Positions 33,059 to 42,520 are shown, counted from the first letter of the stretch. The stretch is DNA of 64,000 nucleotides from a bacterium (GCA_016786595.1 JAEUWB010000058.1:1-64000), one strand, 5' to 3'. The notes: generated by a model from the sequence alone, not told the origin. Made by a program: numbers and translations.

Positions 33059-33682
33059 ATGATCTCCCTTAAGAACATCTCTAAAGCTTATGCTGAGCAA
33101 GTTGTGCTCAAGGATGTCTCCTTATCAATTGCTCCCGGTGCAATCACTGGGCTTGTGGGCCCCAGTGGTTCAGGAAAGACTTCTTTACTGCGTATTGCTG
33201 CCCTACTGGAAGAACCAGATAGTGGAACTGTAGCAACAAACCAAGAAAATTTAGAGCATCAATTGGGAATTGTTTTTCAACAACTTTTTCTTTGGCCACA
33301 TTTGACTTTGCACGAAAATATGACGCTTGCTTCAAGGGTGCGTAAGATTGATTTCAATTCACGTTACCTAACACTATTAGAAAAACTAGATTTAGTTGGT
33401 GCGATTTATAAATATCCCCGCGAAGCCTCGCTAGGTCAAAAGCAACGCGCTGCTTTAATCAGAGCACTACTTACCAGTCCTAAATATTTATTCCTTGATG
33501 AGCCGACTTCAGCACTCGATAATCAGATGGCTACTCAAGTTTCAGAAATTATTTGTACGGAAGCAAAAAATGGTGTGGGGATTCTCCTGATTTCCCATCA
33601 TCAAGAGTTGGTGCGAAATATTGCTGACGCCATACTGCATATTTCAGATGGTAGATTTAGCCCTTTAGGTCATGCACCATAA
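33059..33682 (+). CDS. ABC transporter ATPase (polar amino-acid type)
   Basis: Powers the upstream permease. Walker A GPSGSGKTSLLR near residue 34, Q-loop VFQQLFLWPHLTLHENM, signature ASLGQKQRAALIRAL (variant of LSGGQ), Walker B YLFLDEPTSALD and switch His in ILLISHHQELVRN. 207 residues is shorter than the usual ~240, mostly from a compact helical domain. It begins one base after the permease stop and completes the operon. Confidence 0.9.
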   Translation: MISLKNISKAYAEQVVLKDVSLSIAPGAITGLVGPSGSGKTSLLRIAALLEEPDSGTVATNQENLEHQLGIVFQQLFLWPHLTLHENMTLASRVRKIDFNSRYLTLLEKLDLVGAIYKYPREASLGQKQRAALIRALLTSPKYLFLDEPTSALDNQMATQVSEIICTEAKNGVGILLISHHQELVRNIADAILHISDGRFSPLGHAP

Positions 33683-33813
33683 TTGCCAGGGCGATCCTAT
33701 GTCTGTTGAGGAAAATTTGATTATTCAAGAAAACTTTTGACAACAGGTTTAGAACTACAGATCTGAATGTTAAATTAGCGCTATTTTAAAGTGCCTAGTC
33801 TTGCTAGAATTGC

Positions 33814-34566
33814 ATGGAAATGATCATTCAAGTTTTCTTCATTGGTTTTACCGCTGCATTATTGAGTTCAATTAGCGGAGGTGGGTCAGCGCTAGTGGCG
33901 ACACCGCTCTTGATTATGCTGGGCTACCCACTACAACTTGTGATTGCATCAAATAATTTATCTGGTGCTTGCTGGACACCTTTTGCTGCAAGAAACTATT
34001 TAAAAACCTTAAAAATTGATTACACGCTTGTTTCTAGCTTAGTCATTTTAGGTATAGTCGGCAGTTGGCTTGGAGCTACGGTCGTAACAGGCTTCGATGA
34101 AGCTTTGCTAAAAATTATCGTCGGAACAATTATTTTTTGTCTGTCGATATTAGTCTACTTTAAAAAAGATTTTGGCCTAGAAGAAAAAAAGGCGACATTA
34201 AGTAAAACTCTCTGTAGTCTATTTGCTTTGCCCTTGGGGTTTTATGAGGGATTCTTTGGCTCGGGTAATGGGCTATTTACGTCTGCCGTACTCACTCGTT
34301 TTCAGGGTTTTAGTTTAATTCGCGCTCTAGGCACGTACTACATCATTGCCTTCTTTTGGTGTAGCATCGCGGCGGCAACATACATTTACAAGGGATTTTG
34401 GGATACAAATTTAATGCTGCCTGCGGCCTCAGGTTCAATCTTAGGTGCAAGTTTAGGATCTAAACTTGGCAAAAAATACGGCGCGCCATACGTGCGCAAA
34501 TGCTTTGTGGCAGTAGGCTCAATACTCGGCCTTGAGCTATTGTTAAATGGATTTCAAAGCATGTAG
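33814..34566 (+). CDS. TauE/SafE (TSUP)-family membrane transporter
   Basis: Predicted exporter or uptake carrier for sulfonates or other small anions. About eight hydrophobic segments in two repeats; the family motif is seen in LLSSISGGGSALVATPLLIMLG near residue 17 and again as GFYEGFFGSGNGLFTSAVLTRFQG near residue 145. Length 250 is normal. It lies after the ABC operon with 130 bases between and before a LivJ-like gene with a nine-base gap, so it may share a transcript with that binding protein. Substrate unknown. Confidence 0.86.
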   Translation: MEMIIQVFFIGFTAALLSSISGGGSALVATPLLIMLGYPLQLVIASNNLSGACWTPFAARNYLKTLKIDYTLVSSLVILGIVGSWLGATVVTGFDEALLKIIVGTIIFCLSILVYFKKDFGLEEKKATLSKTLCSLFALPLGFYEGFFGSGNGLFTSAVLTRFQGFSLIRALGTYYIIAFFWCSIAAATYIYKGFWDTNLMLPAASGSILGASLGSKLGKKYGAPYVRKCFVAVGSILGLELLLNGFQSM

Positions 34567-34575
34567 ACTGCTTGT

Positions 34576-35616
34576 ATGAAATATTTTCTTTCGATCTTTC
34601 TTTTTGCTCTCCCTATATTTGCTACTGCCGATACTAAACTTAAAGTTGGCGTAGTCGCTCCCTTAAGTGGCCCAGCTGCCTCTGCCGGCGAGGCAATTCG
34701 TAATAGCATTACACTTGCTTCAAAAAATCTAGATCCGACAAAGAAAGTTAACTTTATTTTCGAAGACGACCAAATGCTTCCTAAGAACACGGTCACAGCT
34801 GTTAATAAATTAATTTTAAGCGATCAAGTGCATGCACTAATTGTCTTTGGAACGCCTACAGCTGCTGCTGTAAATTCAATTGCCGAACAGCAACAAATTC
34901 CGATGATAGCACTCTCGATTTTAGATACGATAGTTAACGATAAAAAATTTGTTGTTAAGCACTGGGTTCGTGCTGAAACAGAAAATCAATTAGTCGTCGG
35001 AACTGTGCGTAAGCGTAATTATCAGCGCGTTGCTGTTGTTAGTACAGTTAATGATGCAATGCTGAAGTTAAAAGATTTATTCCAAACTGCGCTACCAGAA
35101 ATCGTGGTAGCAAATGAAGAATTAAATAAAGATGACATGGATTTTAAAACTGTGATTGCAAGGCTTCAAGCCAGCAAACCTGATGCAGTCTATGTCTTAC
35201 TTTGGCCTCCGCAGCCAGGGTTATTTGTCAGACAATTACGTGAGGCTGGATATAAAGGAGAGGTTTTTGGCGCACACAATTTGGAAGATCTACGTGAAGT
35301 GAGTTCGAGTAATAATACCTTAGTTGGTTCTTGGTTTGTTACTGGTAATGACAAAAACGCTAAAGATTTTTATGCCAGTTACCAAAAGACTTATGGGGAC
35401 TTGCCCGCTGCAGGTGGCGTCAACGCCTATGATGTCGCCTATATGTTAATCCGCGGTTCATCTGCCGAAAATTTAAATCATTACCTACATAACATTAATA
35501 ATTTCACTGGCCTCTACGGCTCATACACCTCAAGCGGTGTAAACGACTTTACAATTCCTGCTGCAATTAAAGTTATCAAAAGTAACGGGTTTGAGTTGCA
35601 AGCAGAGCTTCCCTAG
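34576..35616 (+). CDS. LivJ-like periplasmic binding protein
   Basis: Type 1 (Peripla_BP_6) solute-binding protein. A signal peptide (MKYFLSIFLFALPIFATA) precedes the start of the fold, LKVGVVAPLSGPAASAGEAIRNSITLA, followed by VHALIVFGTPTAAAVNSIAEQQQIPMIAL and SKPDAVYVLLWPPQPGLFVRQLREAGYKG. No Liv permease or ATPase lies nearby, so it is an orphan or serves a sensor. It follows the TauE-like gene by nine bases. The TAG stop is the beginning of a repeat fragment (35614-35630). Confidence 0.85.
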   Translation: MKYFLSIFLFALPIFATADTKLKVGVVAPLSGPAASAGEAIRNSITLASKNLDPTKKVNFIFEDDQMLPKNTVTAVNKLILSDQVHALIVFGTPTAAAVNSIAEQQQIPMIALSILDTIVNDKKFVVKHWVRAETENQLVVGTVRKRNYQRVAVVSTVNDAMLKLKDLFQTALPEIVVANEELNKDDMDFKTVIARLQASKPDAVYVLLWPPQPGLFVRQLREAGYKGEVFGAHNLEDLREVSSSNNTLVGSWFVTGNDKNAKDFYASYQKTYGDLPAAGGVNAYDVAYMLIRGSSAENLNHYLHNINNFTGLYGSYTSSGVNDFTIPAAIKVIKSNGFELQAELP

Positions 35617-35630
35617 AGCGTTTCTTAAGG
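35614..35630 (-). repeat. Modular hairpin repeat fragment (end of module 1)
   Basis: TAGAGCGTTTCTTAAGG matches the end of module 1 seen at the right side of copy A (reverse orientation: AAGAAACGCTCTA). Its TAG is the stop codon of the LivJ-like gene. The rest of the module is missing or too diverged to see. Confidence 0.65.
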
Positions 35631-35668
35631 TTTCAACTTGAAAGAAGTTGGTACATAGCAACATTTTC

Positions 35669-35821
35669 GTTTAAAGTTCCAGTTTGGCGTTGGAGAGGAG
35701 GCGCGGAAATTTTTTATAATATTGCTTGCTGGTTATAAATTCGTTTTCTTTGGTCCTACCTTTCTTTTCCGTAAAAGAAAGGTAGGCAACGAAGTGTTCA
35801 ACCCAAAATGGAACTTTAAAC
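35669..35821. mobile_element. MITE-like element with 19-bp terminal inverted repeats
   Basis: Ends: GTTTAAAGTTCCAGTTTGG at 35669 and the inverted GTTTAAAGTTCCATTTTGG ending at 35821, 18 of 19 bases matching. Inside is a perfect 14-bp hairpin CCTACCTTTCTTTT / AAAAGAAAGGTAGG with a four-base loop (35755-35786). Total 153 bases, no coding capacity. The right end touches the ATG of the next gene, so the element supplies that gene's leader. Confidence 0.7.
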
Positions 35822-36481
35822 ATGGCATCATATCAAAGTCATATAAATGTCAGCGCCATCACTGGACTGCTCTACGCGATCATTGGAGTAGTGCTCATTA
35901 AAGCTAGTGCTGAGTTGGCTCTGCTTGCGGCTGGATTGATTGTGGTGACTGGAATGCTTCCCGATATTGACGGCGGAGAAAAGAGCCCGGCTCATGAGTT
36001 TGGCTGTTTTCTTGGGGCACTTGTGCCTTTTATTTTATTTCAGTTTCATCCAGAAATTTTTAATGGCTCGGCAATTCGCTTAGCTTCGATCTTACTTGGC
36101 TCATATCTAATTAGCAGAATCTTTGTGGTCAGGATTCTTAAGGCATTCACGATCAGACGTGGGCTTTTTCACAGCGTCCCTGCAGCTTTGATTGCTACTG
36201 AATTGACATATTTGGTATTCTTTGACGCAAACCATCGGGAGCGACTTTATTTAGCCGTTGCTACGATGCTTGGCTTTATGTCGCATCTAATGCTCGATGC
36301 CACGTCCAATGTAGACTTAATTGGGAACGCTTTTGGCGGCGCAGAACCTAAGCCAAGAGCCTTAAAGTTCCGTGGAAACTCTAGTCTAGCAACGGTCGCT
36401 GTCTATGCAGTGCTGATCTTGTGCACTTATCTGGTCTTACAAGACCTCACAGTCGGCAATAAAATTGTTGCAAAAAATTAA
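35822..36481 (+). CDS. YdjM-like inner-membrane metal-dependent hydrolase family
   Basis: A multi-span membrane protein of the YdjM/DUF457 family, with buried metal-binding residues: MASYQSHINVSAI (HxxxS start), LPDIDGGEKSPAHE near residue 45, RRGLFHSVPAAL near residue 108 and MLGFMSHLMLDATSNVDL near residue 150. About six membrane segments; length 219 is typical. In E. coli YdjM is LexA-controlled, and members are implicated in membrane processes; activity is unproven. The ATG directly abuts the end of a MITE-like element and has no separate Shine-Dalgarno outside it. Confidence 0.82.
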   Translation: MASYQSHINVSAITGLLYAIIGVVLIKASAELALLAAGLIVVTGMLPDIDGGEKSPAHEFGCFLGALVPFILFQFHPEIFNGSAIRLASILLGSYLISRIFVVRILKAFTIRRGLFHSVPAALIATELTYLVFFDANHRERLYLAVATMLGFMSHLMLDATSNVDLIGNAFGGAEPKPRALKFRGNSSLATVAVYAVLILCTYLVLQDLTVGNKIVAKN

Positions 36482-36673
36482 CTCAATCAAAGTCAAGCGC
36501 TTCAGGCCTCTACCCCCTTGCCCAAAGTTTTTTCGGTTAACGAAACTTTCGTCAACGGGTAAGTATTTATTTAGTCTAGTAAAATCAGCCTGCTCCCCCT
36601 CATTTGTTAACTATTTAAATTCCATCAGGCAACATTGAACTTAATTTGGCCAATAATACATAGGGCATTTAAC

Positions 36674-36703
36674 TAGAGCGTTTCATTTTTTGGTGTAGCA
36701 ATA
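36674..36703 (+). repeat. Modular hairpin repeat fragment (left part of module 1)
   Basis: TAGAGCGTTTCATTTTTTGG followed by TGTAGCAATA matches the start of copy A (TAGAGCGTTTCACTTTTTAG then TGTAGCAATA). The right arm of module 1 is absent. Its inner TGGT / ACCA can still pair. It lies in a 297-base gap between the YdjM-like and kinase genes where no gene is seen. Confidence 0.7.
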
Positions 36704-36778
36704 CCAGCTTAGTGCGATATGTTCCTGAAGCTCAAAGAGGTAAATTTCACAGACACTTATTTTGACACTCAGTCTAAA

Positions 36779-38743
36779 TCACGAATTTGTAATATGATAG
36801 CGCTTCTTAGCCTCACCCGCGACAAGCGGAAGTAGTACGCCGATGACAAACAAAGAAAAAACTAATTTAGCTGCAGCTAGAAATGTTAAACTAATTGGGA
36901 AGGCATACATCGCGTCAATTGGCCCAAGCAAATATCCCTCAGGGACAGGCCATTGCATTAAATAAATAGTAAGCAGAATGATCGCCCAGGCAGAATAAAC
37001 TAATTCGCGTTTAATAATTTCTTCCTGGGCAACTCGTCGCAAAACATAAAGAAATATGAGCGCATAAACACAACTTCCGATAATCCGTGGTAGCGAGTTC
37101 AGCAGTAGCGCATCACTTGGAGTTAAAACCATTCCTCCATTTAAAACTGTCGCCGAAAACTTAACGGTCTTCTCGCTAAAAGTTACAGTCTCGTGCAACC
37201 ACTGGCCGGCAGCAAAAAACGCATTGGCGATAGAAAACGAATTAAGTGAACTGGCACGAATTGCCGGCCAAATTAAAATTCCAAAATAACCTGCAAAAAT
37301 TCCAGATAACGAACCCAGGCTGACTAAAAATAATTTAGCAATCACTTGCAAATCGCGCGCTAGCGCTGCACAGACACTTAGCGGAAAAAGTGTGGCAAAG
37401 AGAAAGAGTAATCCTTTAACCGCGTACTGCCAAATGAACTGAACTGTACTACTCGACTGAACTGCAGCAAGACTACGTAAATTAATTTCCAAAAATGCGC
37501 TCTCATATCCGATAAAATACTGAGTTTTAAGAAATTTAGCTGCATACCAAAGAGTTAGTGCGAAGCAGAGGCTAACAGTTGTCACACTAAGCAGACGCTT
37601 GTTAATCGGGCTGAGTAGTGCAAAAACCAGCGGTTGCTTTTTAATTTTAGGCAAGGCAATGCGTCGCAAAGTCACATGCTTAATTTTAGAAGCCATTCCA
37701 ATAATTTGGTTCTGGATTTGACCTTGATTTACTGTCCCAGCTTGAGTCTCGCGTGTAGTTTGCGTGGTTGCAAGTTTACTTGCCGCACGCTGCGAACGTT
37801 CCTCGAGAGATTCCAAGTATGCTGCCGCAATAGTCGTCGAAGCTGAAACTTCACCAGCAAGCGCCTGCAAACTAATGCGCGCCGAATCCCCGCCAACACG
37901 CTTAAGCATTTGGATAATTTCAACTGCCGAGCGTGGACGGTTGTACGCAGATTTTTCTAGCAATCTTAAGATCAGCAAATTCAGCCACTGTGGAATATTG
38001 CGATCAAAATCTCGCGGTGGTTTGGGTTTCTGATAGAGATGCTCTCGCATTACCGTTGCAGGAACTTCCGCATCAAACGGCAGTTCCTGCGTCACAAGTT
38101 CGTATAAAATAATTCCAAGACTATAAAGATCGACACTAGCGCTAAGCTTTTCCCCAAGCCAAACCTCCGGAGCCATGTAGGGGGCTGACCCGACAATCTC
38201 ATTATGTGCCGTTAACTCCGAGGTTTCCGTGCGCGCAACCCCGAAATCAGTAATTTTCGCAGTTCCGTCCTCAAGGATTAAAATGTTCTCCGGCTTTAAG
38301 TCTCGATGTAAAATCCCTGCCTGATGAATCGACGCCAAGCCAGAACAAATTTGCATAATCAACGACACATAGGAGCTTGGTTGAATTAATTTTTTTTGAA
38401 TGCACTCTAGTAAGGACTTTCCTGCGACAAACTCCATCGTAAAGTAAACAGCTTGCTTGTCTGCCCCAAAGTCAAAGGTGCGCACAACGTTAGGATGATT
38501 AACTTTGCGCATTAACTGCACTTCGCGCAGAAAGCGTTCTGAATACTTTTCATCAAAAGAGAGTTGCTGATGGAGGATTTTGATCGCTATCCGTTCACTC
38601 TTTAACGCCGTGTCTTCAGCTAAATAAACACAGCCCATACCACCAACACCCAGCAGCCGAATAATCTTATAGCGACTTGCCACCATCTCACCGGCAGAAA
38701 AACTTTGATTTGGCGCAGTGCCTTGTTTTTGAGTGGTATCCAA
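36779..38743 (-). CDS. Ser/Thr protein kinase with C-terminal membrane domain
   Basis: Eukaryotic-type Hanks kinase: glycine loop LLGVGGMGCVYLAED near residue 30, catalytic Lys in IAIKIL, HRDLKPEN near residue 145, DFG in ITDFGVARTE, APE in SAPYMAPEVW. After an Ala/Thr-rich linker (~residues 285-360) come about six or seven membrane segments (e.g. TTVSLCFALTLWYAAKF; AIILLTIYLMQW). No PASTA or other extracellular sensor repeats, so the membrane part may sense membrane state. The start drawn is a TTG; an ATG at 38686 (GGTGAG just before) would skip 19 residues ahead of the kinase domain and may be the real start. Confidence 0.9.
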   Translation of the reverse strand: MDTTQKQGTAPNQSFSAGEMVASRYKIIRLLGVGGMGCVYLAEDTALKSERIAIKILHQQLSFDEKYSERFLREVQLMRKVNHPNVVRTFDFGADKQAVYFTMEFVAGKSLLECIQKKLIQPSSYVSLIMQICSGLASIHQAGILHRDLKPENILILEDGTAKITDFGVARTETSELTAHNEIVGSAPYMAPEVWLGEKLSASVDLYSLGIILYELVTQELPFDAEVPATVMREHLYQKPKPPRDFDRNIPQWLNLLILRLLEKSAYNRPRSAVEIIQMLKRVGGDSARISLQALAGEVSASTTIAAAYLESLEERSQRAASKLATTQTTRETQAGTVNQGQIQNQIIGMASKIKHVTLRRIALPKIKKQPLVFALLSPINKRLLSVTTVSLCFALTLWYAAKFLKTQYFIGYESAFLEINLRSLAAVQSSSTVQFIWQYAVKGLLFLFATLFPLSVCAALARDLQVIAKLFLVSLGSLSGIFAGYFGILIWPAIRASSLNSFSIANAFFAAGQWLHETVTFSEKTVKFSATVLNGGMVLTPSDALLLNSLPRIIGSCVYALIFLYVLRRVAQEEIIKRELVYSAWAIILLTIYLMQWPVPEGYLLGPIDAMYAFPISLTFLAAAKLVFSLFVIGVLLPLVAGEAKKRYHITNS

Positions 38744-38852
38744 ATGCTTATTCGCTACCTACATATCATTCTATTGATTAGACAAAAGTCTGAGCCTTTA
38801 GCGATCTTTTGGCAAATATTAATTACAATCAGCGGACAAAAACAGCTAAATT

Positions 38853-40622
38853 CTAGGAGGAAATGCCTGATGCTGACGGCCGTATTTCATAAATTCTAAT
38901 CGTGGGATTATGAAACCCATAGCTATAGCGTGGCTTTGAGAAAACCTTCACGGGCTGAAGATTCTTAAATACCCAACCGTATAGCTTGCCAAGCCCAGAG
39001 TGCTTTTCTGGATTCTTCACAAAGCGATCATAAAAAAAACTAGATACGACTAGATATTTCGCACCGGTATCCTGCAAAGCTGTTGCGGTCGGTAAAATAG
39101 AAAAGCGCGAATCGCCCAATGCTGAAATTACAGGATAATTTTTGCGACGAATCGGCGGAGCATAAACATTAGCATCAACAAGAATCAAGGTCTGTTTGGC
39201 GATATTTGTTTCGATCCAATGTTTGGCTTGAATGCGCGTGTCTTCGAGAATCGAAAATGTATGTGGAACTGAATAAAGTGCTGCAGAGCCGACAAAAAGT
39301 GTAACCAGTATTAACTTCAGCCTGGGATACTGCTGCTGCAACAAGTTTGATAAGTTTGTAATCACAACCGCCCCAGCTAAGGCTAAAAAAGGTAAGCATG
39401 GAAGAATATAGCGGTCGGGCTGAGGCTCGGGTTTTGCGCGTACCCACTCCGCGGGAAGATAAAATAATAAAATTGCAGTGATCACAATTAAATCCTGAAA
39501 ATTTCTGCGCTTCAGTAGGAATCCACAGCCAAGTAAAGCAATGCTCATCGTCAAGGGAGTCATTCCCTGAAAAATGCTGCGTTGTAGGTGATACATCCAA
39601 AACCAGTCGCCTGGTAAAATCGCACCATTATGTCCTCGTGTCATATGGCGTTGTTCTGCGCCAAAGCCCTGAAGAAAACCCTCAAAATCTAGTAAGGCAT
39701 AAGGTGTAATTAATAAAAACCCTAGTGCCACCGTGCCACAGGCAACACTACCTATTAACAAATTCACAGTTGCAAAATGTTGCGTAAAAATCGCATAATT
39801 CCCTGCACGGAGTGCTTGATAAATAAGCCCAGCAAGGGGAATCACTATGAATAAGGCGCTCAGCACTCCTGTATATTTTGCTGACATTGCAAAACCAGCA
39901 AATAAACACCCCAGCAGATAAATTGCAGTATTTTTCCTACGCTGCCCTATGAGAATTGTCAGCAAGCTAAGTAAGATAAAAAACACAAGACTTGCATCTT
40001 CTTTAACGTAGCGACTACAGACGACATGCAGGGGCAGCACTGCAAGTAAACTTGCGGCGAGCAGTCCAATCTGCGCACTAAAAAGCTCCTTGCCCAAGAA
40101 AAAAAGTAAAGCAACAGATAAGCTCCCCAAAACGCAGCTAAGCAGGCGACCAAGATAGCGTAATTTTACCGGAGCCCCTTCTTTGCCCAGCCTTTGGCCG
40201 GTTATGCTTTTGTAGGCCTCACCTAAGAAGGTCATGCCGTAAAGCGTAAAGCTCGGATGCAAGAAGTAGTGCGGGTTGTAGTCTTGAGACCGGATCATAC
40301 GCTGCGCGATGCGAACTTTGCGACCCTCATCAGGGTGCAGTCCACTTGGCAATCCAAAATTTAAACCTGTTAAGCGTAGCGCAAATGAAAAAATTACAAG
40401 TACTAAAACAATTTTCCATTGCTGCCTAGCAAGCCACGTTGGCGTAGCGCTATCTGCAATGTTTGATTGTGGAATACGCATCCCCAGCCACAAAAAAATC
40501 GCTAAAAAAACTAGCCAACCAAAATGTGGAGGTCCAATTATAAGCGATAAAACTTGACAAGTGATTAATGTGACGGCTTCAGCCAGTAGTCTGAGGTGTT
40601 TTTTTTCAGTCAAACTTTTCAT
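38853..40622 (-). CDS. GT-C-fold glycosyltransferase (PMT/ArnT-like)
   Basis: A multi-span membrane enzyme expected to transfer a sugar from a polyprenyl-phosphate donor to lipid or protein. The catalytic acidic motif is in the first periplasmic loop, SGLHPDEGRKVRIAQRM near residue 105. Then about eleven hydrophobic segments, with RLLSCVLGSLSVALLFFLGKELFS and MSAKYTGVLSALFIVIPLAGL typical of PMT_2 proteins, and a C-terminal soluble part (TNIAKQTLILVDANVYAPP). Length 589 fits ArnT-like enzymes. It lies between kinase and coiled-coil protein genes, all on the same strand, with no shared operon evidence beyond close spacing. Confidence 0.85.
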   Translation of the reverse strand: MKSLTEKKHLRLLAEAVTLITCQVLSLIIGPPHFGWLVFLAIFLWLGMRIPQSNIADSATPTWLARQQWKIVLVLVIFSFALRLTGLNFGLPSGLHPDEGRKVRIAQRMIRSQDYNPHYFLHPSFTLYGMTFLGEAYKSITGQRLGKEGAPVKLRYLGRLLSCVLGSLSVALLFFLGKELFSAQIGLLAASLLAVLPLHVVCSRYVKEDASLVFFILLSLLTILIGQRRKNTAIYLLGCLFAGFAMSAKYTGVLSALFIVIPLAGLIYQALRAGNYAIFTQHFATVNLLIGSVACGTVALGFLLITPYALLDFEGFLQGFGAEQRHMTRGHNGAILPGDWFWMYHLQRSIFQGMTPLTMSIALLGCGFLLKRRNFQDLIVITAILLFYLPAEWVRAKPEPQPDRYILPCLPFLALAGAVVITNLSNLLQQQYPRLKLILVTLFVGSAALYSVPHTFSILEDTRIQAKHWIETNIAKQTLILVDANVYAPPIRRKNYPVISALGDSRFSILPTATALQDTGAKYLVVSSFFYDRFVKNPEKHSGLGKLYGWVFKNLQPVKVFSKPRYSYGFHNPTIRIYEIRPSASGISS

Positions 40623-40737
40623 GCACTGTAAGTATGTCGAGATGGGGAGGCATTAAAACCAAAATTCGACAAGCGGCTGTGAGTGCCAAGACTATTAACT
40701 TAAACTAACTTGGCACTCCGCAGATAAAACCCAAAAA

Positions 40738-41916
40738 CTACAACTTTCCAAGTCGATTTAAAGTTGCAATATCATCCCGCAAAATTCCTTCGATTTCAGA
40801 CATTCCCTGGGCAATCGTTGAAGCTGTTCCTGGATTGGTTGCTGTGCGATTTAATGCACGCAAGCTGTCAAGCGAGTAGCCATTTTTTGCAACCAATGTT
40901 CTAAGTTGAATCGTAATACCTTTCTTTGAAGCTGTGATACGATCGAAGATTGATTTGCGTTCGGTAATTAATTGCTGAATCGAATTGGAAGACTGAGTGA
41001 TTGCCGCCTTAAGCGTTGTCATGTTCGTCGCATCAACTTGTTGCGACTCAGTGCGAGCGCTGCGTGCTAAATCAAGCGAAGCGCGTGCTTGAATTTGAGC
41101 AGTGCGTTGATAAAGTGGCGCTTCAGCAATTGAATTCTGTGCATACTTTTGTTCGACACTAGCGGCTTGACTTTGAGCTAGCGTAAGACTTTCAGCTTGA
41201 GTAGCAAGCTCAGCACGAAGTTCTTTCTCTAACGCAGCATATTGGCTTAATTTCTGACCTTGGTGGTCCAACTCGGATTGCATCGAGGCGAGTGCTTGTG
41301 AGCGACGATCGAGTTCAGTCTGAGTTGTCGTCAATTTGTCATTTAAATCTTTGATTTGACCGTAATACTCTTGCTCTTTAGCGCTAGTATTGGCGTTACT
41401 CGCAGATAACAAGGCAATTTGCTGTTCCAGTGGTCGCTTCACTGCCGCATAGTCGCATTCTAATGTCGGGCATTCAAACTTCGGGCACTGCACTTGTGGC
41501 TGATTTGCCAGGTGCGTAACCTCAGCTAAACGCATTTCTTTTGTACGCAAGGCAGATTGAAGAGTTGTAATTTCACTTTTCAGCGCACTTGTTTCAGGAG
41601 CACAATCCCCACGAGCATAGTCGGTTGCGGCTCTAGTCGTCGGAGTTACTTCCGTTGTAGCTTTAGCTTTGCCCAATTTGTATTGGTTCAGCTCACGGTC
41701 TTTTGCGCTGACTGTATCTTCAAGCTCATTTAGCTGTTTATTTAAATCATCAATTGTAACTTCGAGCTCAGCAATGTGATCAGTTAGTTGATAGCCGGCA
41801 GTGTCTGTGCGGTAAGCTTTGCCATCTGGATAGCGTCCACGCGTAGGTTTTGTATCAGCATAAGCTAAAGATACAAGAATCAATGAACAAAGAAAAACAA
41901 CTAACTTCTGTCTCAT
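40738..41916 (-). CDS. Exported coiled-coil protein
   Basis: A signal peptide (MRQKLVVFLCSLILVSLAYA) leads to a long coiled coil, visible as heptad-like Leu/Ile spacing in DHIAELEVTIDDLNKQLNELEDTVSAKDRELNQYKL, in LDRRSQALASMQSELDHQGQKLSQYAALEKELRAEL and further on. A Cys-rich insert (CPKFECPTLECDY, near residue 150) interrupts it. 392 residues. I do not recognise a family; it may be a periplasmic spacer or envelope-tethering protein. A strong Shine-Dalgarno AAGGAG lies eight bases before the ATG. Confidence 0.75.
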   Translation of the reverse strand: MRQKLVVFLCSLILVSLAYADTKPTRGRYPDGKAYRTDTAGYQLTDHIAELEVTIDDLNKQLNELEDTVSAKDRELNQYKLGKAKATTEVTPTTRAATDYARGDCAPETSALKSEITTLQSALRTKEMRLAEVTHLANQPQVQCPKFECPTLECDYAAVKRPLEQQIALLSASNANTSAKEQEYYGQIKDLNDKLTTTQTELDRRSQALASMQSELDHQGQKLSQYAALEKELRAELATQAESLTLAQSQAASVEQKYAQNSIAEAPLYQRTAQIQARASLDLARSARTESQQVDATNMTTLKAAITQSSNSIQQLITERKSIFDRITASKKGITIQLRTLVAKNGYSLDSLRALNRTATNPGTASTIAQGMSEIEGILRDDIATLNRLGKL

Positions 41917-42109
41917 GACTGATACTCCTTTGCGTTCGTAAAGCGCTTAAGTTTTTATTGATAATATGGTTTTTTACACACAAACTTAAAGTAAAACAAA
42001 TTGGATTTCCAATGATTTTAGAGCTAAAAGTGTATTTCCCAAATTGAGCAGATCTTTGCTATAAATAACAAGTGTTAAGTGATACAAACAACTATTAGGT
42101 TTAATAATT

Positions 42110-42520
42110 ATGCATAGCGAAACCTGGAAAGAATTTGGAGAAAATGAAGTGACGCACAGTGCGGCTCATCACTTACTTGCCATCCATGAGCTAATCGTCC
42201 AGCGTGGATACGCCAGAGTTACTGACGTTGCCAAGCATTTAGATATCACAACAGGCAGCGCTTCGACTAACCTGAAAGCTCTAAAAATCCGGGGACTAGT
42301 GCTTGAGGATGAAAATAAATTTCTTACGCTTTCAAGTGAAGGCAACAAACTTGCCGAAACAATCTTGCACCGTCGTTCAATTTTACAGAACTTTTTTGCC
42401 GAAATTCTTGGTGTAAGCCCCACTCAAGCTGAAATCGATGCTTGTAAAACGGAACACCTACTTAGCCGAGAAACTACCGAGCGCATGGCTAAGTTTATGA
42501 AAAAAGGTAGTGCTAAGTAG
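42110..42520 (+). CDS. DtxR-family metal-dependent regulator
   Basis: Winged-helix iron- or manganese-responsive regulator of the DtxR/MntR family. The HTH is clear: HSAAHHLLAIHELIVQRGYARVTDVAKHLDITTGSASTNLKALKIRGLV, then the dimerisation helices with HRRSILQNFFAEILGV and EAD-like metal site region AEIDACKTEHLLSRETTERM (Glu, Cys and His candidates). Length 136 is the short MntR form, lacking an SH3-like domain. It stands alone; the adjacent SDR gene is convergent. A target could be metal uptake genes outside the window. Confidence 0.86.
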   Translation: MHSETWKEFGENEVTHSAAHHLLAIHELIVQRGYARVTDVAKHLDITTGSASTNLKALKIRGLVLEDENKFLTLSSEGNKLAETILHRRSILQNFFAEILGVSPTQAEIDACKTEHLLSRETTERMAKFMKKGSAK

